DNA of 64,000 nt, from positions 1 through 64,000 of the forward strand of contig CAJNOQ010000047.1 in the NCBI GenBank assembly GCA_905250885.1, given 5' to 3'. A model generated the notes under the pieces. That model was not told the origin of the DNA, did no database searches, and saw nothing but the letters and a program-made list of their open reading frames with translations. Positions 55,200-64,000 of this stretch are shown in pieces. The stretch comes from Didymodactylos carnosus (Eukaryota; Rotifera; Eurotatoria; Philodinida; Philodinidae). Made by a program: the position numbers and the translations under genes. How positions within the stretch are numbered: position 1 is the first letter of the stretch; every line of letters begins with the position of its first letter.

Positions 55200-57509
55200 A
55201 TGCACTCATATCTTGGTCGTTGGCCAACAGTGGTCACAAGATTTCTTAATTTTAATGCAGTCCGATTAGTGTAAGTTGATTGAAAAACTGTCATCGCTCT
55301 TTCGAATAAGAAATTCTTTTTGTGTTCGTCTCTTTTAGAGCAAATATTAGTTTAAATACAGCTTCTAAGAAATTTGATTCGATTGAAAATGAAAAAATAC
55401 GACGAGAAGAAGATTATGAATATGAATATAAAGATCAGCTTGATATATTGAGAAGACATGAACGTTTAACTGTTGATTCCACAAATCCACAATATATGAC
55501 CGCTGTATTCAATGGTGAATTTAATCGTGATATATTAACTTATCCAGAATTATTAACAAAAACAGAGTCAATTGAGATGAACAAACTGAGTGAATGTTTA
55601 AAAACGTTTACCAATAAAATTGATAGAAAAAAAATTGAAAGAGAAAATCATATCGATAAAGATATAGTGAAAGAAATGAAAAAATTAAAATTATTCTCTC
55701 TAGTTATTCCGGAAGAATTCGGTATGATCAGTCTTGAACCGTAATAAAAAAAATAGTATGAAAAACTTTTCTGTTGTAGATGGTTTAAACCTTAACAGTC
55801 AGTTATCTATCCGGATATTTGAAGAATTAGCCGTTAACCCAACAATCACAACAATGCTGTTAGTTCATACGGAATATGCAGTAAGAAGTAAGTACAATAT
55901 AAACTTTTGTGATAACGAATTTTAATATTGTATTACATGATAGGTATTCTACTCTACGGCACGAATAATCAACAGCGTTATTATTTACCAGATTTGGCGA
56001 GTGGAGAATTAGTGGGTACAGCATGTATCACTGAAGCTCATTGTGGTAGTGATATACGAGCGATTGAAACCACTGCCAAACCTAAAAAACATGATGAGAA
56101 AATATACGTTTTAAATGGAAAGAAAATGTGGATAACGAATGGTGAAAATGCGGGTTTATTTCTTGTTTATTGTAAAACAAATGACAAAATAACACATAAA
56201 GACTACGATGACCGTTTTTCATTTTTTCTTGTTCATCGTGATATGGACGGTGTTAAAATTTCACCAACAATCTCTACATTAGGCTTACGTGGTCTTGGTT
56301 TAACACATATTGAATTTGAAAATGTTGAAATAGATTCAACGCAACATTTAATTGGTCAATTGGGTGAAGGATTGAATATTCTAAGAAATTTACATGGCTA
56401 TGTGCGAACAACATTGTCTGGTATGTTGCCTGATATACTAGTTTTGAATGATTGAATGAAGAATATTGTTTTTTATCTTTATCAGGCATGTGCGTAGGTG
56501 TAGTGAAAAAGTTGACTGAATTAACTGTTGAACGTTGTATTAAACGTGAATCATTTGATCGGAAATTAATCGACAATGGTCTGATTCAAAAGAAATTATT
56601 TCAGATAGAATTGGATACATACGGAATGGAATCAATGACATATTTAACAAGTGGAATATTAGATTCATTTTCAATGCCCATTATTTCAATTGAGTCGGCT
56701 ATTACGAAAATATTTTCAACCGATAAATTATATCGTATTGCAACTGATTGTTTAGAAATCTATGGCGTAGAAGGTATTGAAATTGGTCATCCAATTGAAC
56801 AATATTTACGTGATATAAGACCATGGTCGATGTTTGATGCACCTAATGATGTACTGAGATTATTAACAGCTTGGGAAGGTGTTACAAATGTCAGTTCGAA
56901 GTTAAGTGATTATGTAAAAAAAATACGTAATCCATTCGATTTTCCTGCTTTGACTATAGCAAATGTTTTATATGAATTGAAAGAGAAGGCAGAAATATGG
57001 CGAGTACCATTTACGTTTAAACATGATCTGTGGAAATGTGTACATCCGTCTCTTGGTGTACCATCAAAGGACTTGGAATATGCCATATTTGTGTTACGAA
57101 ACACAACGAAACAAGCTGTAGTTAAATCTGGAAGAGATATCATAGACAATCAATTCTATCTGAGACGTTTAGCAGAAATTGCTATAGAAATTTATGGGAT
57201 GACGGCTATGTTGGGGCGTGCATCGAGATCATATTCAGTCGGACTGAAGGTAGATAATTTAATTTTTTTGTAAGATTTTCGATAATCAAACTGATTTATC
57301 TCTTTTTTTTCCATATTTAGAACTGTGACCACGAAAAGGCACTAACGTTTTCCTATTGTACACACGCTAGAGAGCATGTAACGCAATTAGAGAACGAAAT
57401 AAACCAAAAAGAACATTCACTTGGTGATGAACATATGCAACATATAGCAAAACGAATGTTAAAAGCGAAAGGTTATACTGTGACAACACCGTTAGAAAGA
57501 AATTATTAA
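55200..57509 (+). CDS. acyl-CoA dehydrogenase family protein (ACAD9/VLCAD-like), 6 exons, 663 aa
   Basis: Exons: 55200-55270, 55339-55721, 55780-55887, 55944-56420, 56486-57249, 57321-57509. They sum to 1992 nt. The N-terminus (MHSYLGRWPTVVTRFLNFNA) looks like a mitochondrial targeting peptide. Blocks typical of the ACADVL/ACAD9 branch follow: FAD-loop TACITEAHCGSD (213-224), LNGKKMWITNG (244-254), LGLRGLGLTHIEFENV, RESFDRKLIDNGLIQKKL, EIYGVEGIEIGHPIEQYLRD (437-456) and a C-terminal helical extension as in these long ACADs. VLCAD oxidises long-chain acyl-CoAs on the inner membrane; ACAD9 also helps assemble complex I. At the motif where VLCAD and ACAD9 carry the catalytic Glu (FEGTNxILR), this protein has FDAPNDVLR (463-471), with Asp464 in that place. 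It may be weakly active or non-catalytic. Exon phases agree throughout. Confidence 0.88.
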
Positions 57510-57906
57510 GAAAATATCAGTTTTTTGTTTCATTATTTCTGAATGAAGTTTGATAGACCTTTTGTTCAAAAATGTGTGTGTGTGTAGGAAATAATTGTGT
57601 TATTTTCTTTTCAAAGACGTTTCTTTTTTTCTCTTTATCTTGTTTTCAACTAATGTCACGATTTTTTTTTAGTATCTATTTTTGTGTGTATATGTGCGCT
57701 TTTATTTGTAGGAAATGAAGTAGCATATCTTGCCTCTTATACTTGATCAGAGCTTTTTCTGATGATTTGACTTAGATCAAGTCAGTTATTGAAATTGTAT
57801 GCTGTGTAGAGGATGGCTAATTTTGCATGTACATCTGATAATCTGTTTTCATTTTAGATCAATTATCGTCTTTTATCTATTTTTTGTTTCTCGTTTTTTG
57901 CATAAA

Positions 57907-60900
57907 ATGGGGCGATTGACACCTGAAATCATAGAAGGTAGTCCACAATATTTGAATCCGGTTGGTCAATATGAATTGAGTTTAAGAGGTAAGTGCTAGC
58001 AATGGATTTATGTAAAAAGTACTATTTAATAAATAATTATTTCTTTAGATTTAAAAATACCGGTTATAGAAAATCTTGGTTGTACGCTGAATCAATTTGA
58101 TACAATTGATTTTACAAACAATGATCTTAGAAAATTAGTAAGTCTTATATACTTATACAGCAGTGCAAAAAAGTAGAAACGTTCCTATAACTCAAGAACT
58201 ATGATAGCTAGTGACTTTAGCACTCACCAAATACTAATCACCCAGGAAGTATAGGTCTCTTTTACTGGATAGTTCGTGAAATATAAGTGCTTCATTTCTC
58301 TCCCTAAGATGCTGATAACTCCAAGACAAATGAAAATTTTCTTTTTTGTCAAAATGAAGGTTAACTATTGTATGATTCCGGAAATTCGTTAAGCATGAGT
58401 AAACATTATTGAAACGTGCGTAGAGACATGAGTGAAAATTGAATGTATAACCTTTTTCAGAAATTTTCACCTACGTTTTTTGGAACCATAGGTTTTCATG
58501 ATTATAATATACATTGACTGTAAATTCTACAGTAGTTCCACAAGCTTGTGTCCTCAAGCACATTTCAATAATGTCTGCTCAGTCTCAGTAGATTTTTGGA
58601 ACCATAATTTGACTAAATAGTGTACGGCTACCATAGAGTATTGGATGGGGGTCTAAAGTCATAAAAGATGTTTCTAGGCTAAATTATGAATTTTTTGAAC
58701 ACTTTAAATTCATACCATGGATAGAGGAGCATCAGATCTACATTATCGATCTACATTAAACCACAGATCTACATTATAAAAGAAAATTTCATTTCTCTTG
58801 GATTAGGAGTTATCAGCATCTTACAGAAGAGAAATGAAGCGCTTCTATCTCATGAACTATCCAATAAAAGAGGCCTATACTTGCTGAGTGATTAGTAATT
58901 GGCGAGTGCTAATGACCAAAGTCACTGGTTATCATAGTTTTTGAGTTATGGAGACGTTACTGGTTTTGTGAAGCATTCTATTTCCATTGACACTTTCTTT
59001 CAGTGCGCATTTTTCTTTTTTTAGGATGGCTTTCCATATTTACCAAAATTAAAGACATTATATTTCGGAAATTGTAAAATAAGGTACGTATTTTCGACTT
59101 TCATAACGAGACGCTTTATCATTAAGTTTAAATTTAATAATTTGAACAGAGAGTTAGATATGTCAAAGCATTGTAAGCAAGTGTAGGCAGTTCTAACAAA
59201 TATACTAGCTTAATTCTATTTCTTCAAATGTCTTCAGCGAAATTGTGTGTCTTATAGTCCATCAAAAAAAAAAGAACGATATATGAATGTTTTTTGAATA
59301 ACTCGAAGAGCTAGACGGACGCGGCTTTCATCAATAATCTACCATACTTCAGAATATAAGAAAATACTTGAGACGAGGTGTCCTTGACTTCTCGATGTGA
59401 AAAAAGACAGTTGTGATTCATATCGAAGAACGGGATTTCCAGAGATCTTCTGAAAAAGCTGAGATAATAATAGTTCATATTTGGTGACGTAGCCGTCTTT
59501 GACTATCAGACTTCAGTCTTTTCTTATAGTTTGAAGTATGTTGGATGAAAAATTGCAGAGTTATCACATTTTTATGGTAGGAGGGTCAAGGCTCGAAACC
59601 TCACTTTTCGAAAACTCATCCTTTGAACTTCCTTCAACTCTGGAAATAAAGCAAACGAAATTTGCTACAAGATTCAGAACGGTCGACAGCCTGTGGTTTA
59701 TGTGTTTTTTTGAGACTCCAAACTCAAAGAAATGAGAGTCCTGGGACTTGGGGGAAAACCTCAATTCCGGCCGAACCACTGATTTCAAGATCTCGCTTAG
59801 ATCTCATTTTGAAGAAAACACTTTTTTTCTATCTACTGATGAAAAAATATGAATAGTTTGCTATTTTAAATTTTCGACTTATGCAGAAGTTTGCCAAAGA
59901 TCATTCGAAAACGCGTTTTTGAAAAGCTATCCGAAAACCTTTCCACTTGCAAAAAGATGCTGAATAAGTTCATTCTTCTTTCGGTTGGTGAAAATTGCGC
60001 CTCTCTAGCTCTTTCCATTTTCAAGTTATTCAGAAAACATCCATATATCATTCTTCTTTTTTTAGAAGGACATTAATTACAATAGTCGAAAATCTAAAAT
60101 TTCTAAAACTAAAATTCTGATTTTTTAAAGTTTTTTTTTCTCTTTAGTCGAATTGTTGAGGGTCTTCATCAATATATTCCAAATTTAGATACAATTATAT
60201 TATCAAATAACAACATCCAAGAATTAAGTGATATTGATCCATTGGCATCGTTAACAAAACTAACACATATAAGGTAATTAAAAAGTACAATTTCAAACAA
60301 AATGACAAAAAGAGCAAGTGAGTATTGGTTTTAGTTTTTCAATTGATATTGATGTAAATAAATTGTTGTCATTAACAACGACTAAGGTATGTTAGCAAAT
60401 TCTTTGAAGAAATAAAAGGCGGTCTCATGATGTATTTATGAAAATTTGTATTAACGTTTACTTATATTAATATTTAATTTTTTTGTTTTAGTTTAACACG
60501 TAATCCGATTGCCATGAAAAAAGATTATCGTCTATATGTAATACATACATTGCCAAATATTCGAACACTTGATTTTAATCGTATTCGTTTAAAGGTAATG
60601 TTATTGTCTCAAAATATAAAATAAAATATTATCAATTGATTTTTGTTTTGTTTTTGCCAGGAAAAAGAAGCTGCACGAAAAATGTTTAAAACCAAAAGCA
60701 AAGAAGCTGCAAAAAATAAAAATAAATCAAAAACATTTGTTCCTGGAGAAGGTTTAGATGGTAAACCACAACAACAAACATCACAAACACCGAAAATTAG
60801 CAAAAAAGATACAGAAGCAATTAAAGTAATATGATATAGAATAAATCTATTGTTCAATTATCTATAACAGAATTTAGTGATTGCATTAATTATTACATTC

Positions 60901-61230
60901 TGTTATAAATCATTTCTTTTCAATTCTTTAAATATTAATCACTCTATTATGTTGACATTGTTTAGAAAGCAATTTTGGAGGCTAAAAGTTTTGAAGAAGT
61001 TGAGAAATTAAAAGCAATTTTACAATCAGGTCAAATACCATCGGAATTAACTGGCGAAAAACAAAATGGGCATGGTGATGAAACAATGGAACAAGATGAA
61101 GAAGAAAATCAACAACAACAGCAAGATGACGAAAAACAACAATCAGTGGGTAAGTAATTAACTTTCTTTTCCAACATACATCATCAAAACTAATTGCTGT
61201 TTTCTTTAAGGTAATGCGATGGAAGTATGA
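57907..61230 (+). CDS. SNRPA1: U2 small nuclear ribonucleoprotein A' (U2A'), 8 exons, 275 aa
   Basis: Exons: 57907-57988, 58049-58137, 59025-59083, 60148-60273, 60492-60594, 60661-60825, 60966-61149, 61211-61230. They total 828 nt. The protein matches U2A' end to end: MGRLTPEIIEGSPQYLNPVG, LKIPVIENLGCTLNQFDTID, RKLDGFPYLPKLKTLYFGN, LDTIILSNNNIQELSDIDPL ASL, NPIAMKKDYRLYVIHTLPNI RTLDF, then KSKTFVPGEGL and LQSGQIPSEL, ending in a Gln/Glu-rich tail. The leucine-rich repeats (about 20-140) bind U2B'' and stem-loop IV of U2 snRNA in the spliceosome. Human U2A' is 255 residues. The last exon is only 20 nt. Introns 2 (887 nt) and 3 (1064 nt) are swollen by inverted-repeat elements, while the others are short. 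The start Met is unambiguous from homology. Confidence 0.95.
58177..58958. repeat. inverted-repeat (Tc1/mariner-like?) element in SNRPA1 intron 2
   Basis: Arms of about 170 bp, 58177-58345 and 58780-58958, are inverse. Matching landmarks are ATAACTCAAGAACTATGATA and TATCATAGTTTTTGAGTTAT, and AAGATGCTGATAACTCC with GGAGTTATCAGCATCTTA. Just outside the left arm is CAGTGCAAAAAAGTAG, which resembles Tc1/mariner termini. The interior (58346-58780) is non-coding. It is a non-autonomous element with long inverted repeats. Confidence 0.7.
59330..59550. repeat. inverted repeats in SNRPA1 intron 3
   Basis: ACCATACTTCAGAATATAAG (about 59341) and TTCTTATAGTTTGAAGTATG (about 59521) are inverse. Weaker complementarity extends on both sides. 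The structure resembles the element in the preceding intron in kind but not in sequence. It is the likely cause of the intron's 1064-nt length. Confidence 0.5.
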
Positions 61231-62386
61231 AGTTCAAGCAATTTAGTCATATCATGCATCAAATTTATTATGAGAATTTGCTGCTTTTATACACGTGTTC
61301 ATTTAAAACATTTTTTTTTTGTTCAAAACAGGATCCTTTGTCGTTTGTTCTTTATTTTTGTCGTTTATATTGTTGTTTGCTGGTGTTTTATAAAAGTTGA
61401 AAAAAAAAATCGTATCTATCTTTTACTATGTGTAAATAAAAGAAGTGCGATTTATTAAAGCTACGGGTAAAAAGTTTATTATAGAGGGATGATTAGATAG
61501 TTAGCCAAAGAAAATTTATCTAGTTAAGTTGTTCAAATGTTTCAAACAAGAATACACTTCTATTCGTATCATCCTTATGTAATCAAATCCTAATGAATGC
61601 CGACAAATGGCTGATTGTATTATAAACTGAAATATATATCTGAGATAAACAATTGCTTTTTTCTCACAGATCTTGTTTTGTCTGAAAATCTGCGATAATT
61701 TTCTTCTGTTAAAAAATACTATCTCCTCATTAGTTTGAGAAATATTTTCTCTTAGTGAAATATTTAATTAAATGAGAATGTCTCTGAAACGCTTGTAATC
61801 GAACCATTTGATGTAGACTAACACAAAAAGAATGAAACGCCTACTCATCTACTGAAGAGAGAGTCAAAGATGACATGTCTAGTTAGTTCAACAAAATTCA
61901 TTGAATAAAAAACGATCGTTTAATGACCATAATTAAAATTTGTCTTATTAATCATTCTAAAATAAAAAATATCAATATTATTGCTCCGAATACAAACTGA
62001 TATTTACTTCGTTCAAAATTATCTGTATAAGTATAGTGCAGTAGTTGATCTAATTAATTACAATTTAAATGAGGGACAGTTATATAAATTCGTTTGGCTG
62101 TCTGTACATCGAAAAACCCTCTAATCTAAAACCCTCTAATTCTAGGAAAATATTTAAAAATATAGGATAAAGAATAGCAAGTTGTGTAATGCTGATTTAT
62201 CATCATAATCTGATATCTACACTGCAATAGTCTTTATTATTTAACAACAAATGATTTTCATAGTAAAATAGAATATTAATTTACCATAACGCTGGATACA
62301 AGAATTTTAGGTACCATTTATATGCAATGGTACAAGACAGATTAGTCAAAAAGAATCAAATTTTGGTTAGGATAAAAATAGGTATC
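61231..62386. other. intergenic, nothing recognised
   Basis: Contains the 3' flank of SNRPA1 and AT-rich sequence without exons or organised repeats. Confidence 0.4.
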
Positions 62387-62741
62387 CTAACAACCAGGCA
62401 TTGGCGAGTCCGGGGGAGGACCGAGTCCGGCAATCTTTTAGATTTTTTTTTTGATGAAGGTGGTTTATATTCTAATTTGCTGAGCTCTGGATAAATATTT
62501 GATTTTTTGAAAATAAGGTTACATTCCATGTCCGTCTCTCGAGCAAAATTTTCAATTTCATGTGAAACAGTAGATGTTGTTATTTCGCTTTTCATTTTTC
62601 TCTGCTCATCTGTGTTAAAAGTTGAATAGATCGGACTCGAAATACAAAAACTCAAGTCCAAGTCCTTCAAAAAGATCTCCAGTCCGAGTCCACCAAAAAT
62701 CTTCCAGTCAAGACTAGGACTCGCCCATGCCTGCTAACAAC
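62387..62741. mobile_element. hAT-type MITE with perfect 8-bp target duplication
   Basis: The element 62395-62733 (339 bp) begins CAGGCATTGGCGAGTCC and ends GGACTCGCCCATGCCTG, so it has inverted termini of about 17 bp with one mismatch. They fit the CAGGxxTGGGC-type ends of hAT transposons. It is flanked on both sides by CTAACAAC (62387-62394 and 62734-62741), the 8-bp target-site duplication expected for hAT. The interior has repeated GAGTCC/GGACTC words and a long chance frame on the minus strand, but no transposase. It must have been mobilised in trans. Confidence 0.88.
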
Positions 62742-63102
62742 TAACTTCAAGAACGTCTGGCATTGTGTTGCATCTCATATGATAATATCAATTTTTTTTT
62801 AAAGTTACCCTAAGTTACATTGATGAAGCCGATCATTTCTGGTCAGCAATAATTGAAAATGAAAGAATAAAAGCGTATTATGTATTAATTATTTGTCTTT
62901 TTCGAAGGTGATGAACGTCAATTATGATTGATTATATCTCGTAAATATTTCTTCTATTCTTTTAGTTATTTTTGATTTAACTTCTGTTTACACTCTTCGT
63001 TATTGGCATCAGCTAAAAAATATTTTATTAAAAAAATACAAAAACGGAAAGATCAACAATCAATCAAAAACAAAATAGATATGCAAATCTACTGTTCTAA
63101 TT
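62742..63102. other. intergenic, 3' flank of tafazzin
   Basis: AT-rich. No exon was seen. Confidence 0.4.
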
Positions 63103-63903
63103 CTATTCTAATTTTTCACCTAAATGTTTTCGATGTAATTCTTCACATTTAACTTTTAATTTAGCAAATTCTGCTTGAATATTATCTGTGATTGCTTTTC
63201 GGATTTCTTGCTAAAATCAAACAAAAGTAAAATATTAATGAATAGTAGAATGATACTCATACAACATACTAATGAACAATTGTCCTTTTTCATTTTCTGT
63301 ATTAAATCTTCAAAATGCAATGGTTCTCCAACGTACACGCTCACTTTCTGACGTATGTGTGGAATATATGGTGTACGATTAGGTAGAACAGAATCCATTC
63401 CTGAATAGAGAACAACAGAGAATTTTAACGTTCCTGACATGATACCTAGAACACATACCTAAATGATAGAAAGGTATTACTAACGGACAATTTTGAGCTT
63501 CGGCTATCAATCGGCCAACACCTGTGAAGCAAAATAAAATTTATATACCAAATTTGTATGTGAAATTTCTGTTTTACTGGTATAGTTACCCCATTTTAAT
63601 CTGATTAGTTCTTTGCTCAAATTCACTTTTCCTGAAATAAATAAACTAATCAATCATTTTATATAAACTCAGCAAAAACTAAAATACCTTCGGGAAATAT
63701 ATGTACCCATTCATTTTGATTAAGTTGCTCAATTGCAAAATCCATTGAACGTTGATGTACTCCGTCTCCGCGAACGATTGGAATTGTTTTACCCAGACTA
63801 AAAAATGTCTGATCACGTCTAGTTGTAAATACAATATCATCGGCTCCAAGATTCCATCTCATTTTACTTCGATTAAAAAACGCACGAAGTGGCAATGAAC
63901 CTC
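63103..63903 (-). CDS. TAFAZZIN: tafazzin (cardiolipin transacylase), last five exons; 5' part beyond the window
   Basis: Exons visible (minus strand): 63903-63688, 63631-63590, 63521-63459, 63400-63270, 63210-63103, encoding 186 C-terminal residues. Diagnostic blocks are MRWNLGADDIVFTTRRDQTF, FFSLGKTIPIVRGDGVHQRS, EWVHIFPEGKVNLSKELIRL KWG, GRLIAEAQNCPLVIPFYHLG MDSVLPNRTPY and the terminal QEIRKAITDNIQAEFAKLKV. They align closely with human tafazzin (SLGKCVPVVRGEGVYQ, DWVHIFPEGKVN, GMNDVLPNSPPYFP). The enzyme remodels cardiolipin acyl chains on mitochondrial inner-face membranes. FPEG is one acyltransferase motif; the catalytic HX4D motif lies upstream, outside this window. The exon at 63903 follows a CATTTTAG acceptor. 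Splice phases agree across all five exons. Confidence 0.9.
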
Positions 63904-64000
63904 CTAAAATGAAAATAAACATAATAAAATCAATAAGTATGTATATTTTTGTTTAATGTTTGCGATAAGCAGCGATGAAACAGTATGATAGATATATGAA

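Noticed and set aside
56910-57149. 79-codon minus frame under the acyl-CoA dehydrogenase
   Set aside because: Antisense shadow of a strongly conserved coding exon.
62356-62670. 104-codon minus frame in the hAT MITE
   Set aside because: It starts and ends around the MITE borders and shows no transposase similarity. Judged a chance frame.
1-64000. tRNA, rRNA, CRISPR arrays and LTR elements
   Set aside because: I looked for B-box-like GGTTCRANNCC with a matching cloverleaf, for conserved rRNA blocks, regularly spaced direct repeats and paired long terminal repeats, and found nothing I can support by eye.

Overview
The window looks like a piece of a bdelloid rotifer nuclear genome (inference, about 75% sure). 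It is AT-rich and eukaryotic. Its genes are split by very short introns, mostly 45-70 nt, with GTA(A/T)GT-like donors and (T/C)AG acceptors. It carries single-exon or nearly single-exon 7TM receptors, a HEAT-repeat protein, TPR remnants, a helitron-type element with an endonuclease domain, hAT and LINE pieces, and many small foldback elements. I assembled the exon chains below by hand from splice consensus. For seven multi-exon genes the complete chain sums to an exact multiple of three and joins recognisable protein sequence throughout. Individual splice coordinates may still be off by a base or so.

Layout. 1-13 kb is accessory and transposon-rich: the last exon of a HEAT-repeat gene (-), a hAT transposase remnant (+), a decayed DEDDy exonuclease-like gene (-), a 7TM receptor (+), a repeat cluster (5.3-8.5 kb) that may have broken up a small host gene, a helentron helicase/endonuclease remnant (-) next to a LINE reverse-transcriptase tail (-), and several foldback elements. 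13.9-18.9 kb is a 17-exon minus-strand gene that I read as four SPRY-type domains. 19-32 kb is gene-poor, with several hairpins and one 0.6-kb palindrome. 32-33 kb holds a small one-pass membrane protein.

33-41 kb holds two tandem NEK-family kinase genes (-), paralogues that differ by two introns inside the kinase domain. 42.4-43.3 kb is a second 7TM receptor (-). 43.7-47 kb is decayed material: a LINE tail, duplicated TPR fragments, a 60-bp tandem repeat and a FLYWCH zinc-finger fragment. From 48.7 kb to the end lies a conserved housekeeping block: a SHIPPO-repeat (STPG-type) protein (-), a CENPV/GFA-family protein (-), mitochondrial ribosomal protein mL40 (MRPL40, -), an ACAD9/VLCAD-like acyl-CoA dehydrogenase (+), U2 snRNP A' (SNRPA1, +), a 339-bp hAT-type MITE with a perfect 8-bp target duplication, and the 3' part of tafazzin (-), which runs off the window.

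The genes do not form an operon or one pathway. Three have mitochondrial roles (MRPL40, the ACAD protein, tafazzin), and two are probably ciliary or cell-cycle related (NEK pair, SHIPPO protein). The points most worth a second look are the acyl-CoA dehydrogenase with Asp where VLCAD and ACAD9 have the catalytic Glu, the four-SPRY gene with a motif-rich insertion in one intron, the intron differences between the NEK paralogues, micro-exons of 9 and 12 nt, a probable GC-AG intron in MRPL40, and the variety of palindromic elements. I found no rRNA, CRISPR array or convincing tRNA, and no LTR element.
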